Source: Spartobacteria bacterium AMD-G4
Lineage (GTDB): Bacteria; Verrucomicrobiota; Verrucomicrobiia; Chthoniobacterales; Terrimicrobiaceae
Direction: 5' to 3'
Length of the DNA stretch: 64,000 bases
Assembly: GCA_002290555.1 (NCBI GenBank)
Contig: NEUK01000062.1
Location: 1 to 64,000 of the forward strand
Shown here: positions 9,768 to 19,375 of the stretch, piece after piece
Position numbering within the stretch: position 1 is the first letter of the stretch
Layout: each line of letters begins with the position of its first letter
Program-made: the position numbers and the translations under genes
The notes under the pieces: generated by a model
What the model saw: the letters and a program-made list of their open reading frames with translations, nothing else
Database searches by the model: none
What the model was told of the DNA's origin: nothing

Positions 9768-11588
9768 ATGGAAAATATTCGCAATATCGCCATCATCGCC
9801 CACGTCGATCACGGCAAGACAACGCTCGTGGATCAGCTTCTCAAGCAGGCAGGCACCTTTCGCGCTAACCAGAAAACGGACGAGCGTATGATGGACTCGA
9901 TGGATTTGGAGAGGGAAAAAGGCATCACCATTCGAGCAAAAAACGCGGCCTTCCGTTGGAAAGATTACCATGTCAATATTGTAGACACTCCCGGCCATGC
10001 GGACTTCGGCGGAGAAGTCGAGCGCATCATGAAGATGGTAGACGGCGTGCTCCTCGTGGTGGACTCGCACGATGGTCCTCAGGCGCAGACCAAATTCGTG
10101 CTACGCAAGGCGATGGAAAACGGTCTCAAGCCCATTGTTGTCATCAACAAAATCGACCGCGAAAATGCGCGCCCTCACAAGGTCCTCGATATGGTTTTCG
10201 AACTTTTCATGGAACTCGGCGCCACCGATGAGCAACTGGACTTCCCTCATATTTACGCCAGTGCCAAGCAGGGTTTCGCCAAAAACGAGATCACCGAGTC
10301 CAGCGATAACATGGAGCCCCTCTACGCGGCGATCGTGAAACACATCCCTCCGCCACCAAAGCCCGATGTGGATTTTTTCCGTATGCTCGTGTCGAACCTC
10401 GACTACAGCGACTACCTCGGCCGTATCGCTTACGGACGCCTCATCAGCGGCAAGGTTGAGATGGGTCAGACCATTGTTTGTATCCACAAAGATGGCAAGA
10501 AGGAGAAAGCCAAGGTCACTGCTATTTTCTCCCACGAAGGGTTGGAAAAAGTGCAGGTTCAGGAGGCATTGGCCGGCGACATTGTGGGCATCAGCGGATT
10601 CGAAGAGATTTACATCGGCGAGACGCTGGTCGATACCGAAGAACGCGAAGCCTTGCCATTTGTTGATATCGACCCGCCGACGATCTCGATGAAAATCTGC
10701 GTAAACGATTCGCCGCTGGCAGGCCGCGAGGGCAAGCTCCTCACCGCGCGCCAGATTCGCGACCGTCTCATCCGCGAGACGCGAGGCAATGTTTCTATCA
10801 TGGTCGCAGACACCGATGTCGCAGGCCACTTCGATGTGAAGGCCCGAGGCGAAATGCAAATCGCTGTGCTCGTCGAGCAGATGCGCCGTGAGGGTTTCGA
10901 GCTCCTTGTTTCACGCCCCGAGGTCATCTTCAAGCGCGACGAAGATGGTTCCGTGCTGGAGCCGATGGAAACTCTCTATGTCGATGTTCCACCAGAAAAT
11001 CTTGGCGACATCCTGCAAAACCTTGCTGGCCGCAAAGCCGAAATCGTCAACATGGAGCACAATCAACACAGCGTTCTCGTGCAGGCCATCACACCCACAC
11101 GCGGCATCATCGGCTTTGAGACGGATCTCGTAAACCTCACCAAGGGCCACGGAATTGCCAGTCACCTTTTTAAAGAATACGGCCCGCACAAAGGCGAGAT
11201 TCCAAGCCGCAATAACGGGGTGCTCGTTTCTATGGAAGGCGGCACCAGCATGGCCTACGCACTCGACACCATCCAGGTGCGCGGACGCCTCTTCATCGGG
11301 CCGCAGGAGGAAATCTACGAGGGCATGATCATCGGAGAAAACGCCCGCCCCGACGACATGCCGGTGAACCCCTGTAAGGCAAAAAAATTGACGAATATGA
11401 GAAGCCAAGGGGACGGCAAGGGCATTTCGCTCGCACCTCCGATCGTGATGAGCCTCGAGCGCTCGCTCGAATACATCGCGCCCGACGAGTATGTCGAGGT
11501 GACTCCAAAATCGCTCCGTCTCCGCAAAAAAATCCTCGATGCCAACGCGCGCAAGCGCGCTGAAAAATCCGCAGGGGTTTTTGCCTGA
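9768..11588 (+). CDS. typA: Translational GTPase TypA/BipA
   Basis: IAIIAHVDHGKTTLVDQLL, DTPGHADFGGEVER, NKIDRENARP; 606 aa with typical C-terminal region. Confidence 0.96.
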   Translation: MENIRNIAIIAHVDHGKTTLVDQLLKQAGTFRANQKTDERMMDSMDLEREKGITIRAKNAAFRWKDYHVNIVDTPGHADFGGEVERIMKMVDGVLLVVDSHDGPQAQTKFVLRKAMENGLKPIVVINKIDRENARPHKVLDMVFELFMELGATDEQLDFPHIYASAKQGFAKNEITESSDNMEPLYAAIVKHIPPPPKPDVDFFRMLVSNLDYSDYLGRIAYGRLISGKVEMGQTIVCIHKDGKKEKAKVTAIFSHEGLEKVQVQEALAGDIVGISGFEEIYIGETLVDTEEREALPFVDIDPPTISMKICVNDSPLAGREGKLLTARQIRDRLIRETRGNVSIMVADTDVAGHFDVKARGEMQIAVLVEQMRREGFELLVSRPEVIFKRDEDGSVLEPMETLYVDVPPENLGDILQNLAGRKAEIVNMEHNQHSVLVQAITPTRGIIGFETDLVNLTKGHGIASHLFKEYGPHKGEIPSRNNGVLVSMEGGTSMAYALDTIQVRGRLFIGPQEEIYEGMIIGENARPDDMPVNPCKAKKLTNMRSQGDGKGISLAPPIVMSLERSLEYIAPDEYVEVTPKSLRLRKKILDANARKRAEKSAGVFA

Positions 11589-11604
11589 CGCACTGTTTCC
11601 TTTG

Positions 11605-11637
11605 AAAAGCCCGGGGCCGCAAGCCCCGGGCTTTTTT
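11605..11637 (+). terminator. Rho-independent terminator after typA
   Basis: AAAAGCCCGGGGC-CGCAA-GCCCCGGGCTTTTTT perfect hairpin plus T-tract. Confidence 0.9.
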
Positions 11638-11771
11638 GTGTTTTCTGATCGGCGGCATGGGCGCTCCAAACAGATTTCCAAGGTCATGGGTTGACTCGGA
11701 CCACCCTATAGATTACCTCGGGAAGTAATGGAGGAGCCGCCATCACAGCCTCACAAAAAATCGCCCGTATC

Positions 11772-12377
11772 GTGGGAGCAAGCAGTCGCGCAATTCAAGC
11801 GGCACAACCCGGCACATCCTCCTGGAATGCCGAAGATCAAGCCATCCGCAACGAGAAAAGCATACCTTGGAGAAATCTTGGGAAGTTTGGACCTCCGGAC
11901 ACGATAGCTTCCGAACATTTCGTCTGGTTTCAAGACGGCATGGTTTTCAAAGCCACGGCCTATGGTCGTTTTGGACACTCGATTGACAAAGGGCCTGGCA
12001 AAGCCACTCCGCTCGAATACCTCCGGCGAATTGCCGCGAGCAACGAAGCATTCAATGATTCCGCAACGATCGTCGGAAAATTCGAAAACGAAAATGGGGG
12101 CTTGGGATTGATCCACGCGCAGGACTTCATCGAACAGAATCCGGCAGGTGCATTTCACGCAACGCCGGAGCAACTCATCCATTTTTTGGAATCGCTCGGG
12201 TTCTTTCCATCAGAAGGCCATTTTGCAAAATACGAGGTCTGGGCAAATCCTGATCTGGGGATCGAGATAGCCGATTTTCATTCCGGGAATGTGATTTTAA
12301 ACAGCGAGGGGATGGTTGTTCCAATCGACATCGTTGTGAACAAATTCGATCCCGCAAAAGGCATCCACTATTTTTGA
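11772..12377 (+). CDS. Putative polyvalent-protein-kinase-like domain protein; 5' end uncertain, possibly frameshifted
   Basis: SEHFVWFQDGMVFKATAYGRFG ... TPLEYLRRIAASNEAFND ... LGIEIADFHSGNVILNSEGMVVPIDIVV resembles the solo kinase domain of MGE polyvalent proteins; only a GTG start in this frame. Confidence 0.55.
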   Translation: MGASSRAIQAAQPGTSSWNAEDQAIRNEKSIPWRNLGKFGPPDTIASEHFVWFQDGMVFKATAYGRFGHSIDKGPGKATPLEYLRRIAASNEAFNDSATIVGKFENENGGLGLIHAQDFIEQNPAGAFHATPEQLIHFLESLGFFPSEGHFAKYEVWANPDLGIEIADFHSGNVILNSEGMVVPIDIVVNKFDPAKGIHYF

Positions 12378-12458
12378 ATCTTCGAACCTGCGCGGATTCG
12401 CGGAAAGGATTGACTCGCCTGCCGCGCTCACCCAGTATCAGCCTCCTTTTTACATTTC

Positions 12459-12935
12459 ATGCGCCATACCATATCGATTCTCGTTGAGAACAAATTCGGG
12501 GTTCTAACCCGCGTAGCAGGGATGTTCAGCGGTCGCGGGTTCAACATCGACACATTGAATGTCGGGCCCACTCTGGATGCTTCAGCTTCGCGCATGACGA
12601 TCGTAGTGCGCGGCGACGACAAAGTTCTCGAGCAGGTCATCAAGCAACTGGAGAAACTCATCGATGTGATCGATGTCCAAGATTTCCGCGACGAGGATTA
12701 TGTGGACCGGGAACTCGTGTTGCTCCGCGTCAATGCTACTTCCAAGACCCGTGCCGAGGTCATGCAAATCTGCGATATTTTCCGCGCAAAAATCATCGAT
12801 GTTCAGGCCGAGAAGCTTGCTATCGAGGTCACTGGCACAGAAAATAAAATCAACAAATTCCTCAGCCTCATGGAAAGCTTTGGCATCATCGACCTGACTC
12901 GTTCGGGCAAGATCGCCCTTGCCCGCACAACCTGA
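12459..12935 (+). CDS. ilvN: Acetolactate synthase small subunit
   Basis: MRHTISILVENKFGVLTRVAGMFSGRGFNIDTLNVG, classic ACT-domain IlvN/IlvH. Confidence 0.95.
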   Translation: MRHTISILVENKFGVLTRVAGMFSGRGFNIDTLNVGPTLDASASRMTIVVRGDDKVLEQVIKQLEKLIDVIDVQDFRDEDYVDRELVLLRVNATSKTRAEVMQICDIFRAKIIDVQAEKLAIEVTGTENKINKFLSLMESFGIIDLTRSGKIALARTT

Positions 12936-12976
12936 AACAAACGACGCCTTCACCCATCACCACATAACAAACAATC

Positions 12977-14008
12977 ATGCCAACCAAAATTCTCACCGAC
13001 AAAGACGCAGACCTCAAATTTTTCAAAGGAAAAACCCTCGCGGTTCTCGGCTTCGGTTCCCAAGGCCACGCGCACGCTCTGAATCTCAAAGAAAGCGGAT
13101 GCAAAGTCATCATCGGTCTTTATCCTAAATCCAAGAGCCGTGCTGTTGCCGCCGCTCAAGGTTTTGAAGTCTTCGATACTGCAGAAGCTGTTCGCCAAGC
13201 AGATGTCATATTGGTTGCGATCCCTGACACCAAGCAGCCCTCCGCCTACAAGGCCGATATCGAGCCGAATCTTGCTCCAGGCAAGACGCTTGTGTTCAGC
13301 CACGGCTTCAGTATTCACTACAAAACCATCGTGCCGCCAAAGAACGTGAATGTTATCATGGTGGCTCCCAAAGGCCCAGGACACATCGTTCGCCGCCAAT
13401 ACACCGAGGGCAAGGGTGTTCCAACCCTTATCGCCGTTTACCAAAATCCTGGCAAGGACGCTAAGAAGATCGCCCTCACTTGGGCCAAGGGCATCGGTGG
13501 CACACGCGGCGGCGTCCTTGAAACCTCTTTCAAAGAAGAGACGGAAACAGATCTTTTCGGCGAGCAGACTGTGCTCTGCGGCGGTGCCTCCGCACTCGTT
13601 CAAGCGGGATTCGAAACGCTTGTCGAGGCTGGTTACTCTCCCGAAATGGCCTACTTCGAGTGCCTCCACGAGCTCAAGCTCATCGTTGACCTTATGAACG
13701 AATCCGGCATCGCCGGCATGCGTTTCTCGATCAGCGAAACCGCCAAGTGGGGCGATGTTTCTGTGGGTCCAAAGATCATCGATTCTTCCGTGAAGAAGCG
13801 GATGAAATCCGCGCTCAAAGATATCCAATCCGGCAAGTTTGCCAAGGAATGGATCAAAGAATACGAAGGCGGCTACAAGCGCTACAACGCTCTGCTCAAG
13901 GAGGGCGAAAAACATGGTATCGAGAAGACGGGCGAGCGCCTTCGCGGGCTCATGCCTTGGATCAAAAAGCGCAATCTCAAAGGCACCCAAGCCTCCTACT
14001 CGAACTAA
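12977..14008 (+). CDS. ilvC: Ketol-acid reductoisomerase
   Basis: TLAVLGFGSQGHAHALNLKESGCKVIIGL; APKGPGHIVRRQY; DLFGEQTVLCGG. Confidence 0.97.
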   Translation: MPTKILTDKDADLKFFKGKTLAVLGFGSQGHAHALNLKESGCKVIIGLYPKSKSRAVAAAQGFEVFDTAEAVRQADVILVAIPDTKQPSAYKADIEPNLAPGKTLVFSHGFSIHYKTIVPPKNVNVIMVAPKGPGHIVRRQYTEGKGVPTLIAVYQNPGKDAKKIALTWAKGIGGTRGGVLETSFKEETETDLFGEQTVLCGGASALVQAGFETLVEAGYSPEMAYFECLHELKLIVDLMNESGIAGMRFSISETAKWGDVSVGPKIIDSSVKKRMKSALKDIQSGKFAKEWIKEYEGGYKRYNALLKEGEKHGIEKTGERLRGLMPWIKKRNLKGTQASYSN

Positions 14009-14020
14009 AAACTTATTCCT

Positions 14021-14971
14021 ATGGTCGAGACCTCTTCACAACCCATCAGCGTCATCACAGGCGGTGCAGGCTTTTTGGGCTCGCACCTCACGGATAGATT
14101 GCTCGCAGAGGGCCATCGCGTCATTGCGATTGACAGCCTCATCACCGGCAATGTGGCAAATATTGAGCATCTCGCCGGGAACAAAAATTACAAGTTCATC
14201 TGCCACGATGTCACCGACTTCATCTACATCCCGGGGAAGGTCGATTTCGTCTGGCATTTTGCGAGTCCGGCCAGTCCGATCGACTACCTGCGCATACCGA
14301 TTCCAACTCTGAAAGTCGGCGCCCTCGGAACGCACAACGCGCTTGGTTTGGCCAAGGACAAAGGTGCGGCCTTCATCCTTGCCTCGACATCCGAGTGCTA
14401 CGGCGATCCACTCATTCACCCGCAGACCGAAGACTACTGGGGCAATGTGAACCCTATCGGGCCGCGTGGCGTTTACGATGAAGCCAAGCGCTTTGCGGAG
14501 GCCATCACCATGGCCTACCACCGCTTCCACGGCATGAATACGCATATCGTTCGTATTTTCAATACCTATGGTCCGCGCATGCGCCTTGATGACGGCCGCG
14601 TCGTTCCAGCATTCATCGGCCAGGCTCTCACAGGAAAACCACTTACGATTTTCGGTGATGGCTCGCAAACGCGCAGTTTTTGTTATGTATCCGATTTGAT
14701 CGATGGAATTTATCGCTTGATGATGAGTGATTTCCACGAGCCGGTGAACATCGGCAACCCGCGCGAGATGACGATCCGGCAATTCGCCGAAGAAATCCTT
14801 CGTATCACTGGCGCAGATTGCCAGATCGAGCACAAGCCGCTTCCCGTGGATGACCCGAAAGTTCGCCAGCCAGACATCACCCGTGCCAAGACGATTCTCA
14901 GCTGGGAACCCAAGGTCGACTTCGACAAAGGCATCCGCGAAACCATTGAGTTTTTCCGTGGCCGTGTTTGA
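14021..14971 (+). CDS. NAD-dependent epimerase, UDP-glucuronate decarboxylase (UXS)-like
   Basis: [61 protein letters not shown]. Confidence 0.88.
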   Translation: MVETSSQPISVITGGAGFLGSHLTDRLLAEGHRVIAIDSLITGNVANIEHLAGNKNYKFICHDVTDFIYIPGKVDFVWHFASPASPIDYLRIPIPTLKVGALGTHNALGLAKDKGAAFILASTSECYGDPLIHPQTEDYWGNVNPIGPRGVYDEAKRFAEAITMAYHRFHGMNTHIVRIFNTYGPRMRLDDGRVVPAFIGQALTGKPLTIFGDGSQTRSFCYVSDLIDGIYRLMMSDFHEPVNIGNPREMTIRQFAEEILRITGADCQIEHKPLPVDDPKVRQPDITRAKTILSWEPKVDFDKGIRETIEFFRGRV

Positions 14972-15011
14972 AGTTTACTTCAGCCAGACAATTGAATAAT
15001 AGAAATTAGCC

Positions 15012-15677
15012 ATGATAAAAAGTTTGTTCCCCGCGACAATCCTTCCTGCCGTGTTCTTTGCCTTATGCGTCATGCCGCTCAAAGCCCAGGTCAAGTCGGA
15101 GTTTTACATCAAAAAAATCGAATCCACACTTTTCGACACGCCACAATTCTCCGCTGGATCTTATCGTAAGCAGCAGCCTGGGGCGGCGCGTCCAACGCCT
15201 TGGCTCGAGATCGATGTGAATTTCGAGCGCGACGAGATATCGAAGGAGGCTCCCAAATACTCCGAAGAGCTGACGGTGGAATTTTACATCCTTCTGAACA
15301 ACGCTGCTTTGAACCCGGACAAGAAGCCAACACTTCTCACGGGCACCACCACCATTTCCGATGTGCCCTACGGCAAGGGTTTGCACACGGCTGCATTTGT
15401 TTCTCCGCAGACGATGGGACGATACTTTGACGGCAAGCCTCCCGCCTCCGCGCAACAAGCCCTCGTCGATGTGGGCGTCAGCATCTCAGACTCCACTGGC
15501 TTAGTCGCTATAGCCTCTTCCAAGAGTGCGGATGTCGCCAAGCAGGGCAAGGGTTGGTGGGATTCTGACGCAGGAATGACGAAGGTCACTGGCCGTGTTT
15601 TGGAAAAAAGCCAAACTCCTTTTGCGCCAATGGCTTGGGATTATTTTGTGCCTTCCAAACCCAAGTCTGCTAACTAA
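15012..15677 (+). CDS. Secreted protein, Amuc_1102-like component of pilus-associated locus
   Basis: Signal peptide MIKSLFPATILPAVFFALCVMPLKAQ; 221 aa; immediately upstream of PilM-like gene as in the Amuc_1098-1102 locus. Confidence 0.6.
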   Translation: MIKSLFPATILPAVFFALCVMPLKAQVKSEFYIKKIESTLFDTPQFSAGSYRKQQPGAARPTPWLEIDVNFERDEISKEAPKYSEELTVEFYILLNNAALNPDKKPTLLTGTTTISDVPYGKGLHTAAFVSPQTMGRYFDGKPPASAQQALVDVGVSISDSTGLVAIASSKSADVAKQGKGWWDSDAGMTKVTGRVLEKSQTPFAPMAWDYFVPSKPKSAN

Positions 15678-15693
15678 CTGATCTGACTTCGCG

Positions 15694-17439
15694 ATGGCCC
15701 GACCAGCACGCATCTTGGCACTCAATCTCGGCATGCAGACCGCAAGCATGGCGGAGTTTGCTGCTCTGCCATCCGGCGGATTAAAGTTGCTGGCAATCAA
15801 AACTTCCGAGTTCATTGTGGATCCTTCGGCCGATGCGACGCGGAATAGCCAAGTGGAAAGTGTGGCGGTCGAATTGCGTTCGGCGTTGAAGATTTCCCCA
15901 AAAACGGTCACGAATGTTTGTCTTCCTTCGCAAGCCGTTTTCTCCCGATTTGTGAAGCTCCCTGGTGGCACCGCTGCCGATGTCGAATCGATCATTGGAT
16001 TCGAGGCGCAGCAAAATGTCCCTTTTCCGATTGATGAGGTTGTCTGGGATTACCAAATCATGGGCGATCGCCGAGGGGAAACTTGGGATGTTGCGTTGGT
16101 GGCCATCAAAGCCGATCAATTGGATGAAATTGTGCAGTCTGTTGGCAAAGGCGGCGTCATGACGGGTCAAATTGATTTCGCACCCACAGCTTTATTCAAC
16201 GCCTTTCGCTACAACTACTCGGATATCACAGGTTGCTCACTCCTTTTGGACCTTGGTGCCCGCACGACAAATCTTGTTTTCATCGAGGAGAATCGCCTCT
16301 TCAGTCGCAGTATTCCGATTGGCGGCAGCACGATCAGCGCGGCGATTTCGAAAGAGTTCACTCAGGAATTCACACTTGCTGAAAAGCTGAAACTCCAAAA
16401 AGGCAGCGTTGGTCTCGGTGGAGCTTATGCCGAGTCCGAAGATCCCACCGAGGCCAGGTTGGCCAAGGTGACCCGGAATACGATGACACGCCTCCATGCC
16501 GAAATCGCGAGGTCGATCAATTTTTACCGCACTAACCAAGGTGGCACGACTCCGATGCGGATTTTCCTCTGCGGCGGCGGCACTGGTCTGGCTTACATGA
16601 CAGAGTTTTTTGCCGAAAAACTTCAGGCGCCCGTAGAATATTTTAATCCACTTCGCAATGTGGAGGTCGCTCCTGAAATTCAGTCGCAGCTTGGATCTTT
16701 TTGTGCCTCGGGGTTGGGCGAATTAGTAGGTTGTGCGCTGCGAGCACTCAAAAATTGTCCCATTGAGATTAATCTCACCCCGCCCAGTGTGCGCCAGGCG
16801 CAACGATTTACTAAGCGACTGCCCGCCTTGGCTTTAGCCACAGCATTCTTCATTCTTACTCCCACTCTTTGTTGGCTTGATCTGGACGACTCCGCAAAGC
16901 GTATTGGTGAAAAAGTTGATCGGCAGACTGCCGAAGTCGCTCGCCTCGAAGGTCTCTCAAAGAAAATCTCTGCTGCGATGGCAGAGCGCGATAAACTCGT
17001 AGCCGAGGTAGCGCCTTTTCTTCTCGTCGCCTCCGAACGATCTGCCTGGGCATCCATCCTTGAAGAGTTGGCAGCGACGATACCCCCGCGTTTCATTTGG
17101 GTGACCCAACTTAAGCCAATTGAAGGCGTTGTTATTGCGCCCGATCCAACCCCTGTGCCTGGAGCGAAAACACCACCCCAGATGCCAAAGGCAGCCCCGA
17201 CAGGACCCAAAGCCATCACGGCAATTGAAATCAATGGCCTCTATCTCGACAACCCGCCCAATCCCGATGGTGCGGGCGTCATAGATAAATTTTTTAATAA
17301 TTTGAAATCTTCGGCCATCTTTGCTATCGGAGATGATCCTGCCAAAATTATCACCCGCCGCACGACACCCACAGGGGAAACCTGGGCTTACGGCTACACC
17401 CTGCTTCTTCCCCTCAAGCAGCCCGTTATCCTTCCATGA
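15694..17439 (+). CDS. PilM-like actin-fold ATPase fused to PilN-like C-terminal region (Amuc_1101-like)
   Basis: PilM features LLLDLGARTTNLVFIEENRLFSRSIPIGGSTISAAI, IARSINFYR, IFLCGGGTGL; one TM (LPALALATAFFILTPTLCWL), then coiled-coil and periplasmic PilN-like domain. Confidence 0.8.
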   Translation: MARPARILALNLGMQTASMAEFAALPSGGLKLLAIKTSEFIVDPSADATRNSQVESVAVELRSALKISPKTVTNVCLPSQAVFSRFVKLPGGTAADVESIIGFEAQQNVPFPIDEVVWDYQIMGDRRGETWDVALVAIKADQLDEIVQSVGKGGVMTGQIDFAPTALFNAFRYNYSDITGCSLLLDLGARTTNLVFIEENRLFSRSIPIGGSTISAAISKEFTQEFTLAEKLKLQKGSVGLGGAYAESEDPTEARLAKVTRNTMTRLHAEIARSINFYRTNQGGTTPMRIFLCGGGTGLAYMTEFFAEKLQAPVEYFNPLRNVEVAPEIQSQLGSFCASGLGELVGCALRALKNCPIEINLTPPSVRQAQRFTKRLPALALATAFFILTPTLCWLDLDDSAKRIGEKVDRQTAEVARLEGLSKKISAAMAERDKLVAEVAPFLLVASERSAWASILEELAATIPPRFIWVTQLKPIEGVVIAPDPTPVPGAKTPPQMPKAAPTGPKAITAIEINGLYLDNPPNPDGAGVIDKFFNNLKSSAIFAIGDDPAKIITRRTTPTGETWAYGYTLLLPLKQPVILP

Positions 17440-18377
17440 ACTGGCTGAAGCAAAACCCTATAGCCGCATTTCTTCTCCTGCTGGCCATTATCGGCACGGG
17501 AGTTACCTCTTACCTCGCGGTCGATGCCACAGCGCTGCGCAATGAGGCCCAGGCGAACCTCGATTCGCAGCTTCAGAAGCTCAAGCAATTTCAGAATCAA
17601 AAACCCTTTCCAACAGTTGATAGCTTGAAGGCTCTCGAGGAAAGTCTTGTCGGATACCGCGCCGAAGTCGCCAAGTATCGCACCACTCTTGCGAAAATGG
17701 AGGCCCCCCTCACTCCGATCAATCCCCAAGAATTCCAAGATGATCTTCGCACAGCCGTCGATGAACTGAAAAAAAATGCGATTGAAAAAGGGGTCGCTCT
17801 TCCCGACGATTTTTTCTACGGATTTGACGCTTATCAAGCCGCGCCACCATCCCAACAGGAGGTTGTGGAGCTCAATCGGGAATTTCGTATCATTCGAGGG
17901 ATTGCCAACTCACTGGTTGACCTGAAAATCGGAGCCATTGATTCACTCAAGCGTCAGGAAGTTCCGGTCAAAGCCCCCGCTACCTCACCTGCGCCACCCG
18001 CCAAGCCAGGGACGCCAAACGAATCGCCTAAGGCTCCCGCGATTTCCACCAGGACTTTTATTCTCACTTTTACGGCCCCACAGGAAAAACTTCTTTCAGC
18101 ATTCAACATGATCCAAGATAAGGACGAGTTTCTGCTCATTCGCTCGCTCGCTTTGGACAACACAAGCCCCCAACCTCCTCCTCGCTCACAGCCCGGTGAT
18201 TCTTCGGGTAGCCCCGCTATTCCTATGCCCGGCATCTCCGCGAAATCTTCTGAGACCATTCAGGCCATCCTCGGTCGCGAATCCGTGACAGCCAGTTTTG
18301 TCGTTGAAATCCTCGACTTCCCCGATTGGGAGTCTGAACCTTCCACTCAACCGAAGGCTCCCTCTCCACCCAAGTAA
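17436..18377 (+). CDS. PilO-like / Amuc_1100-like protein
   Basis: 313 aa; N-terminal TM, coiled coil, PINPQEFQDDLRTAVDEL...FFYGFDAYQAAPPSQQEVVELNREFRII; ATGA overlap with PilMN gene. Confidence 0.65.
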   Translation: MNWLKQNPIAAFLLLLAIIGTGVTSYLAVDATALRNEAQANLDSQLQKLKQFQNQKPFPTVDSLKALEESLVGYRAEVAKYRTTLAKMEAPLTPINPQEFQDDLRTAVDELKKNAIEKGVALPDDFFYGFDAYQAAPPSQQEVVELNREFRIIRGIANSLVDLKIGAIDSLKRQEVPVKAPATSPAPPAKPGTPNESPKAPAISTRTFILTFTAPQEKLLSAFNMIQDKDEFLLIRSLALDNTSPQPPPRSQPGDSSGSPAIPMPGISAKSSETIQAILGRESVTASFVVEILDFPDWESEPSTQPKAPSPPK

Positions 18378-19369
18378 TGACTATGAATTGGGTCAAACAA
18401 AAATACGATCTTGTGATTCTGGCTGTAGCCACACTCCTTCTGGTATCCAACGCCGCTTGGATCGGTATGAGCCGTCTGGAGCCGGAAGATACTCAGGCAG
18501 GCCTCTCCGCGCCAAAAGACAACGCGATTCCGCCTGTGAATCTTGATGCCATCCGCCAAGCGGTGGTGCTCGCCGCAGCACCAGCAAAATGGAAGTCTCC
18601 CACCGATTTCCCCACAGGCACTCCTGAGCGAGGGTTATTGCTCGTCTCCCGCCGTTACCTGCTCAAGGATAGTAAACTTATTGACCCTTTCGCGGAAAAC
18701 AGCGAACAACTTCACCCCCCCATCACCAACGAATGGCTCCTCGCTTATGGCCTTGATTACACGGACATGACGATTAAGGAGAAAGACTCCGATGGCGATG
18801 GGTTTTCAAACCTTGAGGAATTTCAGAACAACGCCGACCCGATCGACCCTAAAAAAGCTCCTCCCTCGTTGAACAAACTCAAACTTGTGAGTTTCAAGCC
18901 CGTCCCCTTCCGCCTTGAATTCAAAGGTGATCCTTCCGGTGATGGCAAGGAATTTCAAATCAACTTCAAAGATCTCAAGGGGCCAGCTCGCACCCAATAT
19001 CGGAAACTGGGAGAACAGATCGAAGGGGCTCCTTACAAAGTCGTCAAGTATGAGCCCAAACCCGGTCCGAACGGAGTCAACTCATCTGGCGACCTCTCCG
19101 AGCTCATTATTCAAAATATCGAAACCGGTGATTCGATTATCTTAGTTTACAATAAAGAAGCCAACGACCCGACCTCTTTAGGGACTTTCCGTAATTTGCT
19201 CGCCGGCGGCGATCAAGATTTTACGCTTAAGAAAGGCGAGGAATTCACCCTAAAGCCTGATAATCGCAAATTAAAACTCATTGACATTTCCGCCACCAAA
19301 GCCCAAGTACGCGATGTCACTACGGGTGATCTTTTTCCCGTTCTACCGATCAACTCCTCATCTCCCTGA
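18377..19369 (+). CDS. Amuc_1099-like membrane-anchored protein with Ca-binding DxDxDG motif
   Basis: N-terminal TM; DSDGDGFSNLEEFQNNADPIDPKKAPP; position between Amuc_1100-like and secretin genes. Confidence 0.6.
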   Translation: MTMNWVKQKYDLVILAVATLLLVSNAAWIGMSRLEPEDTQAGLSAPKDNAIPPVNLDAIRQAVVLAAAPAKWKSPTDFPTGTPERGLLLVSRRYLLKDSKLIDPFAENSEQLHPPITNEWLLAYGLDYTDMTIKEKDSDGDGFSNLEEFQNNADPIDPKKAPPSLNKLKLVSFKPVPFRLEFKGDPSGDGKEFQINFKDLKGPARTQYRKLGEQIEGAPYKVVKYEPKPGPNGVNSSGDLSELIIQNIETGDSIILVYNKEANDPTSLGTFRNLLAGGDQDFTLKKGEEFTLKPDNRKLKLIDISATKAQVRDVTTGDLFPVLPINSSSP

Positions 19370-19375
19370 CCTGAA

